Of a stretch of 64,000 bases of DNA, positions 1 to 8,071 are shown in pieces (the stretch's first letter is position 1; every line of letters begins with the position of its first letter). Where the stretch lies: NCBI RefSeq assembly GCF_019801465.1, contig NZ_JAHVJA010000011.1, forward strand, positions 62,001 to 126,000. Direction: 5' to 3'. Below the pieces are notes generated by a model. The model saw nothing but the letters and a program-made list of their open reading frames with translations. It was not told the origin of the DNA and ran no database searches. This stretch comes from Leisingera daeponensis. GTDB taxonomy: Bacteria; Pseudomonadota; Alphaproteobacteria; Rhodobacterales; Rhodobacteraceae. The translations under genes and the position numbers were made by a program.

Positions 1-37
1 GGCTGGCGAAATCCCCTTCCCTGTCAGCGAGGTTTGA
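1..37 (+). CDS. 3' end of an unidentified upstream gene (partial)
   Basis: An open frame enters from the left edge in frame 2 and ends at a TGA at 35-37, giving a C-terminal tail AGEIPFPVSEV. The stop lies one base before the ATG of the SDR gene, a spacing typical of an operon. Too little is visible to name the product. Confidence 0.35.
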   Translation, partial: AGEIPFPVSEV

Positions 38-38
38 C

Positions 39-806
39 ATGCCCACCTTCCCCAGCACCCCCAGTTTCAGCCTAAAGGGCAAGCGCGCCCTGGTTGCCGG
101 CGCATCTTCCGGCATCGGAACGGCCTGCGCCGTGGCCTTGGCGGAACAGGGTGCTGAGGTCACTCTTGCAGCGCGCCGCACTGACGCGCTGCAGGACATC
201 GCCGCGGAAATGACCGCCCGCGACTGGGTGGCGAAGGTGCTTCAACTGGATGTGGGCGACGTCGCCGCCACGGCAGAGGCGGTGGCGGCCAACGGGCCTT
301 TCGACATCCTGGTGAACTCCGCCGGAACCGCCCGGCACGGCAAGGCGGTGGAGACCGCGCCGGAGGACTTCGACGCGGTAATGGATGTGAACGTCCGCGG
401 CGCCTATTTCCTGACCCAGGCGGTGGCCAAGGGCCTGCTCGCGGCCGGCCGCCCAGGCTCGCTGATCAATATCTCCAGCCAGATGGGCCATGTCGGCGGC
501 CGCGAGCGCGCGGTCTACTGCGCGTCGAAATTCGCGGTCGAGGGCTTCACCAAGGCGATGGCGCTGGAATTCGGCCCGCACAAGATCCGCGTCAACACGG
601 TTTGCCCGACTTTCATCCTCACCGATCTGACCCGTCCGACGTTTGAAGACCCGGAAAAACGGGCCTGGGTGCTGGACAAGATCAAGCTCGGCCGCCCGGG
701 CGAGGTCGAGGACATCATGGGGGCGGTGGCTTACCTCGCGTCCGACGCCGCTTCGCTGGTGACCGGCACCGCGCTGATGGTTGACGGCGGCTGGACGGCA
801 GACTGA
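39..806 (+). CDS. SDR family NAD(P)-dependent oxidoreductase
   Basis: A 255-residue classical short-chain dehydrogenase/reductase that should interconvert an alcohol and a ketone on a small metabolite in the cytoplasm. The Rossmann glycine motif GASSGIG lies at residues 21-27, the NSAG motif at about 93-96, the catalytic serine in the ISS segment near 146-147 and the active-site YCASK at 160-164 (Tyr160, Lys164). It ends with the usual VDGGW tail. Length is typical of the family. Its TGA overlaps the ATG of the LacI gene by one base, so the two are probably co-translated. The substrate cannot be read from the sequence; the RraA-like aldolase, cupin and hydrolase downstream suggest a hydroxy or keto acid. 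Confidence 0.88.
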   Translation: MPTFPSTPSFSLKGKRALVAGASSGIGTACAVALAEQGAEVTLAARRTDALQDIAAEMTARDWVAKVLQLDVGDVAATAEAVAANGPFDILVNSAGTARHGKAVETAPEDFDAVMDVNVRGAYFLTQAVAKGLLAAGRPGSLINISSQMGHVGGRERAVYCASKFAVEGFTKAMALEFGPHKIRVNTVCPTFILTDLTRPTFEDPEKRAWVLDKIKLGRPGEVEDIMGAVAYLASDAASLVTGTALMVDGGWTAD

Positions 807-1825
807 TGGCTACAAGTAAAGTCACATCCATGGACGTTGCCCGCCTCGCGGGTGTCAGCCAGTCCGCGGTCAGCCGGGTGTTCACCCCCGGCGCCTCGGC
901 ATCGAAAAAGACCATCGAAAAGGTCCGCAAGGCGGCCGAGGAACTCGGCTACCGCCCCAACGTGCTGGCCCGCGCGATGGTCTCCGGCAAAAGCGGCATC
1001 ATCGGGCTGGTGGTCGCCTATCTGAACAACCAGTTCTACCCGGAGGCGCTGGAGAAGCTCACCAACGCGCTGCAGGAGCGCGGCTATCACGTGCTGGTCT
1101 TCCTGGCCTCCCATTCGGCCGGCAACATCGACCGCGTCGTCGAGGAGATCCTGGACTTCCAGGTCGACGGTATCATCGCCGCCTCGGTTGCGCTCTCTTC
1201 TGACCTCTCCGCCCGCTGCCAGGCGGCCGGCGTGCCCATGGTGCTGTTCAACCGGGCGCAGGATGATCCGTCGATGTCAGCCGTAACCTCCGACAACATC
1301 ACAGGCGGGCGCAAGGCAGCCGAATTCCTACTAGCCGGAGGCCACAAGAAAATCGGCTATATCGCGGGCTGGGAAGGCGCCTCCACCCAGCGCGACCGCG
1401 AGGCGGGCTTCCGTGCCGGGCTGGAAGCGGGCGGCGCCACGCTGCATGCCCGCGAGGTCGGCAATTTCGTCACCGAACAGACCCAGGAAGCCACCCGCCG
1501 CATGTTCGCAAGCGACCCGCCGGATGCGGTTTTTGTGGCCAATGATCACATGGCCATCGCGGTAATGGACACGCTGCGCTTTGAACTGGGCCTCAGCGTG
1601 CCGGGCGATGTCTCGGTGGTGGGCTACGACGATGTATCCGTTGCCGCCTGGCCCACCTACAGCCTTACCACCGTGCGCCAGCCCGCCAACCGCATGGTGG
1701 CCGAAACCGTCGACATCATCCTGGCCAAGATCGAGGACGCCGACGTGCGCCCGCGCCGGGTCGAGATCGACGGGCCACTCATTGTTCGCGGCTCCGCCCG
1801 CATACCTGAAGGATGGAAGACATGA
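806..1825 (+). CDS. LacI family transcriptional regulator
   Basis: A 339-residue repressor of the LacI/GalR type. The N-terminal helix-turn-helix (about residues 7-30, with DVARLAGVSQSAVSRVF) is followed by the hinge-helix region ending in GYRPNVLARAM. A periplasmic-binding-protein-like effector domain then runs to the C-terminus, with the family patch DAVFVANDHMAIAVMD and VSVVGYDDV near residues 235-275. It sits between the SDR and the SnoaL-like gene with overlapping ends, so it probably regulates its own operon in response to the pathway substrate. The operator is probably upstream of the window; I found none inside it. Confidence 0.92.
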   Translation: MATSKVTSMDVARLAGVSQSAVSRVFTPGASASKKTIEKVRKAAEELGYRPNVLARAMVSGKSGIIGLVVAYLNNQFYPEALEKLTNALQERGYHVLVFLASHSAGNIDRVVEEILDFQVDGIIAASVALSSDLSARCQAAGVPMVLFNRAQDDPSMSAVTSDNITGGRKAAEFLLAGGHKKIGYIAGWEGASTQRDREAGFRAGLEAGGATLHAREVGNFVTEQTQEATRRMFASDPPDAVFVANDHMAIAVMDTLRFELGLSVPGDVSVVGYDDVSVAAWPTYSLTTVRQPANRMVAETVDIILAKIEDADVRPRRVEIDGPLIVRGSARIPEGWKT

Positions 1826-2796
1826 AGGGATTTGACCCCAAGTTCAAAGATTTCCCCGATTACATCATTGGCATCACCAAGGAGATCTGGGAAGACCGCG
1901 GCATCGCCACGCTGCATGACTACTACGCGCCCGATATCGTCGTGCGCTCGCCCGCCTCGGTGGTGACCGGCAACGAGGGCGTGATCGCCGCGACCATGGC
2001 GACGCTGGCCGAATTCCCCGACCGCACCCTCCTGGGCGAGGACGTGATCTGGTCCGGCACCCCGGAGGAGGGCATGCTGTCCTCGCACCGGCTCCTGTCC
2101 ACCGCGACCCACCTGGGCGACGGTGTCTACGGCAAGGCGACCGGCAAGAAGCTCACCTACCGGATCCTCGCCGACTGCCACGCGATCAACAACCAGATCA
2201 ACGACGAATGGCTGATCCGCGACCAGGGCGCGATCGTGCGCCAGATGGGCTGGGACCCCAAGGACTACGCCCGCGACCTGATCGCGCGCGAGGGCGGGCC
2301 GGAAAACTGCGTGCAGCCCTACACCCCCGCCAACGAGCAGCCCGGCCCCTACAAGGGCACCGGCAATAACAATGAATGGGGCCAGAAATACGCCGGTATC
2401 CTGACCCGGATCATGAATGCCGACATGCGGGTGATCGAAAGCGAATACGACCGCGCGGTGCAGTCGGAATATCCCGGCGGCGTCACCGGCCACAGCGTCG
2501 GCCCGGTGGACCGCTTCTGGATGGGGCTGCGCGCCTCCTTCCCGAACGCCGAGTTCAAGATCCGCCACCAGATCGGCCGCGACGACCCGATGATGCCGCC
2601 GCGCGCCGCGCTGCGCTGGACGCTGCATGGCAAGCACGACGGCTGGGGCGTCTTCGGCAAGCCGACCGGCGCCGAGGTGTTTGTGCTGGGCGCCAGCCAC
2701 GCCGAGTTCGGCCCCTGGGGCCTGCGCCGCGAATACGCGCTGTTCGACGAGACCTCGGTCTGGAAGCAGATCCTGCTGCAGACGGGCGATCTCTGA
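1822..2796 (+). CDS. Two-domain SnoaL/NTF2-like protein
   Basis: About 324 residues that read as two tandem SnoaL-like (NTF2-fold, polyketide-cyclase-type) domains. Each half starts with a helix followed by a short stretch such as LHDYYAPDIVV or ESEYDRAVQSEYPGG and ends in aromatic-rich strands. Such domains can be isomerases, hydratases or binding proteins, and nothing here fixes the reaction. I chose the ATG at 1822, which overlaps the LacI stop as ATGA and has AAGGA about 8 bases upstream; an in-frame ATG at 1813 would add three residues. It is the third gene of the operon. Function within the pathway is unknown. Confidence 0.75.
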   Translation: MKGFDPKFKDFPDYIIGITKEIWEDRGIATLHDYYAPDIVVRSPASVVTGNEGVIAATMATLAEFPDRTLLGEDVIWSGTPEEGMLSSHRLLSTATHLGDGVYGKATGKKLTYRILADCHAINNQINDEWLIRDQGAIVRQMGWDPKDYARDLIAREGGPENCVQPYTPANEQPGPYKGTGNNNEWGQKYAGILTRIMNADMRVIESEYDRAVQSEYPGGVTGHSVGPVDRFWMGLRASFPNAEFKIRHQIGRDDPMMPPRAALRWTLHGKHDGWGVFGKPTGAEVFVLGASHAEFGPWGLRREYALFDETSVWKQILLQTGDL

Positions 2797-2913
2797 ATGA
2801 GGCCCGGTGCCTCTCCTCTGGACGCCAGCGAGGCGGCACGGCGGTTTCACACCCACCGTGCCAGCCTGCGCGCCCGGCGGCTGAACAACCGCCCGCCCGG
2901 CGCGGCGGGCTGA
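2797..2913 (+). CDS. Possible 38-codon Arg-rich small ORF
   Basis: The ATG at 2797 directly abuts the TGA of the SnoaL-like gene and runs 38 codons to TGA at 2911-2913. The product would be rich in Arg and Ala. There is no good Shine-Dalgarno sequence and no recognisable domain, so this may be only a chance frame in the 156-base gap before the cupin gene. Confidence 0.18.
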   Translation: MRPGASPLDASEAARRFHTHRASLRARRLNNRPPGAAG

Positions 2914-2952
2914 ACCGGCCGTTTCAAACCAGATTTCAAGAGGATCAACGAC

Positions 2953-3912
2953 ATGAGCACCATCCAGAACCGCATCGTCCGCTACGGCGAGCTGAAACCC
3001 TGCAAGACCGCCTTCATCGACGCCCACACCCCGGGCTCCGACCAGAAGGAGAACTTCACCATCATCGGCGGCGGCGTCAGCGAAAGCCCCGACCAGCACG
3101 TCCACATCACCGACAAGATCGGCTTCAACATCGGTGCTGCGGGCCAGCCGCCGAAATGCCGCAACTCCTTGCACAGCCACACCACCGCCGAGGTGTTCTT
3201 TGTCGCCAAGGGCCGCTGGCGCTTCTTCTGGGGCCGCTACGGCACCGCGGGCGAGTTCATCGCCGAGGAAGGCGATATCTTCAACATCCCCACCGGCATG
3301 TTCCGCGGCTTTGAAAACGTCGGCCAGGACTACGGCATGATCATGTCGATCCTTGGCGGCGACGATGCCGGCGGCGGTGTGATCTGGGCGCCGCAGGTGA
3401 TCGAGGACGCGCAGGCCCACGGCCTGATGCTGGGCAACAACGGCGTGCTCTATGACAGCAAGAAAGGCCAGGAACTGCCGCACAACGTGCAGCCGATGCC
3501 GGTGCTGACCGAGGAAGAGCTGAAAGCCTACCCTGAAGTTCCGGTCGAAAACGTGATCGGCAAATACGTCGCCCGCTACTGGGACCTTATGGCGCTGTCC
3601 GCAATGCAGCCGGTCAAGGTCATCGGCGAGGAGGCGCTGATCCGGGACAAGCCCGGCTTCGAGGTCGATTTCCTCGGCCGCGGCTCCGCCGTGAGCGAAC
3701 AGGCCAAGGCCGAAAGGCCGGTGGTGCTGATGCCCGCCAGCGGCCACTGGCGCATCGCCATCAACGAGGTCGAGACCACCCTGTCCAACGGCGACACCGC
3801 GCTGGTCCTGCCCGGCGAAAGCTACAGCGCCGAACCCTCGATGACCGGCAACGCGGGCCTCTACCGCATCACCGCCACCGACGATCCCGCCGGGGCGACC
3901 TGGCAAGGCTGA
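2953..3912 (+). CDS. Cupin domain protein (319 aa)
   Basis: A 319-residue protein with a cupin barrel in its N-terminal half. The segment around residues 75-110 carries the metal-ligand-like pattern HSHTTAEVFFVAKGRW, followed by a glycine-rich turn and FNIPTGMFRGFEN. A second, weaker barrel-like segment near the C-terminus (SGHWRIAINEVETTLSNGDTALV region) suggests a bicupin. Such proteins are dioxygenases, isomerases or sensors of small acids; the His pair and Glu suggest metal binding. A Shine-Dalgarno-like AAGAGG lies about 9 bases before the ATG. It belongs to the same operon as the SnoaL-like gene. The exact reaction is not recognisable. Confidence 0.8.
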   Translation: MSTIQNRIVRYGELKPCKTAFIDAHTPGSDQKENFTIIGGGVSESPDQHVHITDKIGFNIGAAGQPPKCRNSLHSHTTAEVFFVAKGRWRFFWGRYGTAGEFIAEEGDIFNIPTGMFRGFENVGQDYGMIMSILGGDDAGGGVIWAPQVIEDAQAHGLMLGNNGVLYDSKKGQELPHNVQPMPVLTEEELKAYPEVPVENVIGKYVARYWDLMALSAMQPVKVIGEEALIRDKPGFEVDFLGRGSAVSEQAKAERPVVLMPASGHWRIAINEVETTLSNGDTALVLPGESYSAEPSMTGNAGLYRITATDDPAGATWQG

Positions 3913-4001
3913 CGCCTGCGGTCCCCGTGCGGTGCCAGGCTGCTGCACGGGGGCTGCAAAAGGGGGGGCCGTCAGGCCCCGGAAATCTGGGAGACGGAAC
4001 A

Positions 4002-4094
4002 ATGGTCAGAGCATTCCTTACTGACCCGCTGCCCCGGACGCAGAAAGCGGCGGATTGCATCTTTGCGCCCCGCAAGGCGGCGCGGGCCCGATGA
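4002..4094 (+). CDS. Candidate 30-codon small ORF coupled to hydrolase
   Basis: An ATG at 4002, preceded by GGGAG eight bases upstream, opens a 30-codon frame. Its TGA at 4092-4094 overlaps the ATG of the alpha/beta hydrolase (4091) in the ATGA manner. The predicted peptide is basic and has one Cys, with no domain I recognise. The good ribosome-binding site and stop-start overlap suggest a leader peptide that couples translation, or the remnant of a lost gene. Confidence 0.35.
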   Translation: MVRAFLTDPLPRTQKAADCIFAPRKAARAR

Positions 4095-4786
4095 CACCGC
4101 TTGTTCTCCTGCCCGGCATGATGTGCGACGCGCGGCTGTTCGCCCCGCAGATCGCGGCGCTGTCCGGCCGCATTCCGATTGTGACCGCACCGATCAGCCG
4201 GCATGACACGATGACGGCGCTGGCGGCGGAGGTTCTGTCCTATGCCCCGCCGCGCTTTGCTCTTGCGGGCCTGTCCATGGGCGGCATCGTGGCGATGGAA
4301 ATCCTGCGCCAGGCGCCCGGCCGCATCGCCGGCCTGGCGCTGATGGACACCAACCCGCTGGCCGAACTGGACGAGGTCAAGGCCCGCCGCGGGCCGCAGA
4401 TCGAAGCCGTCCGCAACGGCGGGCTGCGCCGGGTGATGGCCGGGGACATGATGCCGAACTACCTGGCAGACGGGCCGGACCACGCCGCGATCCTCGATCT
4501 GTGCATGGCGATGGCGACGGATCTGGGGCCGGAGGTCTTCATCCGCCAGTCCAGGGCCTTGCGCGGCCGCGCCGACCAGACCGCCACGCTGCGCGCCTAC
4601 TCGGGCCCGGCGCTGGTGCTGTGCGGGCGCGAGGACATCCCCTGCCCCGTCTCCCGGCATGAACTCATGCACCGGCTGATGCCGCAAAGCCGGCTCGAAA
4701 TCATCGAACAGGCGGGCCACCTGCCCACCCTGGAGCAACCCCAAGACACCACGGCGGCGCTGCTCCGCTGGCTGGAGACGATATGA
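4091..4786 (+). CDS. Alpha/beta hydrolase
   Basis: A 231-residue alpha/beta-fold hydrolase. The nucleophile elbow GLSMGG lies near residues 60-65, the oxyanion segment LLPGMMCDARLF near residues 5-16, a catalytic Asp candidate in CGREDIP and the catalytic His in EQAGHLPTLEQP close to the C-terminus. It resembles 3-oxoadipate enol-lactonase-type enzymes in size and motif layout, but the substrate is not defined. I start at 4091 because the longer frame upstream has no conservation-like character and 4091 overlaps the preceding small ORF. The stop overlaps the ATG of the RraA-like gene (ATGA). Confidence 0.85.
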   Translation: MTPLVLLPGMMCDARLFAPQIAALSGRIPIVTAPISRHDTMTALAAEVLSYAPPRFALAGLSMGGIVAMEILRQAPGRIAGLALMDTNPLAELDEVKARRGPQIEAVRNGGLRRVMAGDMMPNYLADGPDHAAILDLCMAMATDLGPEVFIRQSRALRGRADQTATLRAYSGPALVLCGREDIPCPVSRHELMHRLMPQSRLEIIEQAGHLPTLEQPQDTTAALLRWLETI

Positions 4787-5478
4787 ACCAATCCCTGCTG
4801 GACCTTCTGAAAAAGGTCGACACGCCAACCGTCTGCAACGCCATCGAGGTTGCCCAGGGCAAACGCGGCTTCGACGCTTTCACCCGCGGCACCATGCTGT
4901 GCTCCGATCCCGCGGCCGGGGCCATGGTGGGCTATGCCCGCACCGCCAGGATCGCCGCGGTGGCCCCGCCGGAGGAACCGCCCGAGGTGATCCGCCAGCG
5001 CCGGATGGACTACTACCGGCACATGGCCTCCGGCACCGGGCCTTCTGTGACCGTGGTCGAGGACATGGACTTTCCCCATTGCATCGGCGCCTACTGGGGC
5101 GAGATCAACACCACCGTGCACAAGGGCTTCGGCATCAGCGGCGCCCTGACCAATGGGGTGATGCGGGATCTTGGCGATCTGCCGGACGGCTTCCCGGTTG
5201 TGGCGGGCTCCATCGGCCCCAGCCACGGTTTCGTGCACGTCAAGGAGATCGGCACCCCTGTCAGCATCTTCGGGCTGACGGTTCAGGACGGCGACCTGGT
5301 GCATGCGGACCGCCATGGCGCCCTGGTGATCCCCCCGGAGGTTCTGGAAGGTCTCGAACAGGCCATCCTCAAGCTGCTTGAAACGGAAAAGCTGGTTCTG
5401 GAGCCGGCGCGTCAGCCGGGGTTCGACTTCGACGCGTTCGAGAAGGCCTGGCAAGCCTTCGAAGCCGCAAGGACCTAG
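4783..5478 (+). CDS. RraA family protein (HMG/CHA aldolase-like)
   Basis: A 231-residue member of the RraA/MenG-like family, which includes 4-hydroxy-4-methyl-2-oxoglutarate aldolase and oxaloacetate decarboxylases. Family signatures are LKKVDTPTVCNAIE at the N-terminus, the substrate and metal-binding stretch GALTNGVMRDL near residues 122-133, and VQDGDLVHADRHGALVIPPE near 168-187. The Gly-x-x-x-R-D arrangement (NGVMRD) is the usual active-site feature. It is the last gene of the operon and starts inside the hydrolase stop. It probably cleaves a hydroxy-keto acid made by the preceding enzymes; the true substrate is unknown. Confidence 0.85.
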   Translation: MNQSLLDLLKKVDTPTVCNAIEVAQGKRGFDAFTRGTMLCSDPAAGAMVGYARTARIAAVAPPEEPPEVIRQRRMDYYRHMASGTGPSVTVVEDMDFPHCIGAYWGEINTTVHKGFGISGALTNGVMRDLGDLPDGFPVVAGSIGPSHGFVHVKEIGTPVSIFGLTVQDGDLVHADRHGALVIPPEVLEGLEQAILKLLETEKLVLEPARQPGFDFDAFEKAWQAFEAART

Positions 5479-5589
5479 GGCAGGGCCCCGGTCGGCAAGC
5501 GCAGCCGGCCTTTGCGCGGCTTGAGAAATTGCCGGTGTCAGTAAAAGAACGTGCCGCAACACCGGCGCGTTCCGGATAGTCTCAGCAGA

Positions 5590-5919
<330 letters not shown>

Positions 5920-6303
5920 TCAGTCCAGCAGGCCGCGCTCGGTCAGCACCTTGCGCGCGACACGGAAGCACTCGAGCGATTGCGGCACGCCGCAGTAGAT
6001 GCCGATCACATGAATGATCGAGCGGATTTCCTCCTTGGTGACCCCGTTGTTCAGGGCGCCTTTGCAGTGCACTTCCCATTCATGCATTTTGCCCAGAGCC
6101 CCGATCATGGCGAGGTTCATCATGGACCGGGTCTTGTGGTCTATGGTGTCATCCCCCCAGCCGAAGCCCCAGCACCACGCGGTCATCGCCTCCTGGAACG
6201 GGCGGGTGAAGTCATCGGCGGCCGCGAGGTTCTTCTCGACATATTCCGCACCAAGGGTCGACTTGCGCTGAGCCAGACCGTGTTCAAACAGGTTGTCGTC
6301 CAT
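5920..6303 (-). CDS. Carboxymuconolactone decarboxylase family protein
   Basis: A 127-residue all-helical protein of the PcaC/AhpD-like family. The typical HEWEVHCKGALNNGVTKEEI motif with its His and Cys lies near residues 72-93, followed by IIHVIGIYCGVP. Length matches 4-carboxymuconolactone decarboxylase. I start at 6303, where GGAGAATGAT precedes the ATG with good spacing; the open frame continues upstream without support. In this operon it could be a lactone decarboxylase or a hydroperoxide-type accessory protein; the family alone does not settle the reaction. Confidence 0.83.
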   Translation of the reverse strand: MDDNLFEHGLAQRKSTLGAEYVEKNLAAADDFTRPFQEAMTAWCWGFGWGDDTIDHKTRSMMNLAMIGALGKMHEWEVHCKGALNNGVTKEEIRSIIHVIGIYCGVPQSLECFRVARKVLTERGLLD

Positions 6304-6325
6304 ATCATTCTCCTTGCGAGGACTG

Positions 6326-6346
6326 GCCGGCCTGCCGCAGGCCGGC
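6326..6346 (-). terminator. GC-rich hairpin between BCCT and CMD genes
   Basis: A perfect 9-bp stem (GCCGGCCTG / CAGGCCGGC) with a three-base loop lies in the 55-base gap between the BCCT gene and the carboxymuconolactone decarboxylase gene. No T-run follows on the minus strand, so it is more likely an attenuating or RNA-stabilising hairpin than a full terminator. Confidence 0.4.
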
Positions 6347-6358
6347 TGTTCTGGTGTG

Positions 6359-8032
6359 TTATTCGGCCGGAGTGCTCCCGGCGCTATGGTTGTCAAATGC
6401 CGGCAGCCCGTTTTTCTCGCGCTGGCTGTCGCGCCAGACCGCCTTCAGCACCGATACAGCCATCAGAACCATCACTGCACTGAACGGCAGCGCGCCGATG
6501 ATCATGGCGGTTTGAATCGCTGCCAGCCCGCCGATCATCAGCAGCGCCCCGACGACCAGCGCCAGAGCGCAGCCCCAGAACAGGATATGCGGGCGCGCCT
6601 TCGGGCCTTCGTCCCCGGCCGCATTGATTGTGTTGATGATCAGCACCGCCGAATCCGCCGAGGTCACCAAATAGGTGAGCAGAAGCACCACCACCAGAAC
6701 AGAGAAAACCCAGGCCATACCGCCATTCAGCATGACCGACAGCGTCGCGAACAGCTGATCGGAGAGCCCGGTGCCGATAATCGCGTGTCCGGCCACGCCG
6801 GAAAGTTCGAGATCAATGGCTGTGCCGCCGACAAGCGCGAACCACACGAAGCACATGAGCGACGGCACGATCACCGCGCCCAGCACGTACTCGCGGATGG
6901 TGCGCCCTCTGGAAATCCGCGCCAGGAAGACACCGACAAAAGGAGCGAAGGCAATCCACCAGGCCCAGTAGAATACGGTCCAGCCGCCCTGCCAGCCGGC
7001 GAGCCGGCTTTGCACCGATCCTTCAATGCCATCGCCGCTCCACACGGTGAACAGCAGCGCAGGCATTGCCGCCAGATAATCGAAGACGCCGGCAAAAAAT
7101 GCCTGCAGGCCAAAAAGCGTGGAACCGAAGATCAGGAAGAATGCCAGCAGCGCAAAGCTGAGGCCCATGTTGATGTTGGACAGCCACTTGATCCCTCTGC
7201 CCACGCCGGACAGTGCGGACAAGGTGGACGCCCCGATGATAATCAGCAGCGCCACCGCAATGGCCGCCTTGGTCGGGTCGCCAGCATCGGTCAGCAGCCA
7301 GTCGCCGATGCCGATCCGGTGCAGTCCCGCAACGAACTGGTTCACACCGAAACCCAATGTTTGCGCCACGCCGAGAACCGTTGCCACAACCGCCACCACA
7401 TCAATGACATGGCCCAGCGGCCCGGACAGCTGCTTCCCGAACAGCGGCGTCAGGGCCGAGCGGATGGTCAGCGGCAACCCGCGGCGGAACGAGAAATAGG
7501 CCAGCGCCAGGCCCACGATCGCGTAGCTGGCCCAGGCATGCAGCCCCCAATGCGAGGACGACCATTTGTAGGCCGAGCGCACGGTCCCGGCGGGTCCGCC
7601 TTCGACCGCCCCCAGGATCACATCGGGGTTTGTCTGAAAATGATAGATCGGCTCGCCGGTTGCGTAGGTCAGCATCCCGATCCCGATGCCGGCACCGAAC
7701 ATCATCGAGAACCAGGAAAAGCTGGAAAATTCCGGTTCGTCGTCGGGGCGCCCCAGTTTCATCCTCCCGGACGCCGGCAGCAGCGCCAGGCCGATGCAGG
7801 TCAGGAAGAAAAACGCCATTGCATAAACGTACCAGAAATTGAACGCGCCCAGAATGACCGCGTTCAGGCTGGACAGCACGCTGGAGGCGTTGGCCGGAAA
7901 GGCGACGGCCCAGATCACCAGGCCGCCGACCAGCAGTTTGCCGGTGATGGTCACGTCTTTTGTGAAGCCGCGGTAAAATCCGCTCTCCGCCGTCCTGATC
8001 GGCAGCTCCGTCAACGGGGGTTTAATCGGCAT
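6359..8032 (-). CDS. BCCT family betaine/carnitine/choline transporter
   Basis: A 557-residue inner-membrane secondary transporter with about 12 hydrophobic helices. Family hallmarks are GAGIGIGMLTYATGEP near residues 100-115, the KWSSSHWGLHAWASYAI segment in the fourth helix, and the Trp-rich YWAWWIAFAPFVGVFLARISRGRTIRE segment with the conserved Arg cluster. It should import a quaternary ammonium compound with a coupling ion. An AGGGAG ribosome-binding site lies just before the ATG. Its place between the aldehyde dehydrogenase and CMD genes, in an operon with a Rieske demethylase, makes it the likely uptake system for the betaine catabolised by this cluster. Confidence 0.93.
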   Translation of the reverse strand: MPIKPPLTELPIRTAESGFYRGFTKDVTITGKLLVGGLVIWAVAFPANASSVLSSLNAVILGAFNFWYVYAMAFFFLTCIGLALLPASGRMKLGRPDDEPEFSSFSWFSMMFGAGIGIGMLTYATGEPIYHFQTNPDVILGAVEGGPAGTVRSAYKWSSSHWGLHAWASYAIVGLALAYFSFRRGLPLTIRSALTPLFGKQLSGPLGHVIDVVAVVATVLGVAQTLGFGVNQFVAGLHRIGIGDWLLTDAGDPTKAAIAVALLIIIGASTLSALSGVGRGIKWLSNINMGLSFALLAFFLIFGSTLFGLQAFFAGVFDYLAAMPALLFTVWSGDGIEGSVQSRLAGWQGGWTVFYWAWWIAFAPFVGVFLARISRGRTIREYVLGAVIVPSLMCFVWFALVGGTAIDLELSGVAGHAIIGTGLSDQLFATLSVMLNGGMAWVFSVLVVVLLLTYLVTSADSAVLIINTINAAGDEGPKARPHILFWGCALALVVGALLMIGGLAAIQTAMIIGALPFSAVMVLMAVSVLKAVWRDSQREKNGLPAFDNHSAGSTPAE

Positions 8033-8071
8033 GAAGTTTTCTCCCTGTCTTTGCCAAGGGATTTTCCGGGA

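Noticed and set aside
1657-4002. Very long minus-strand open frame antisense to the LacI, SnoaL and cupin genes
   Set aside because: It is a shadow frame of GC-rich coding DNA, rich in Arg, Gly, Ala and His, with no domain. The plus-strand genes have clear motifs.
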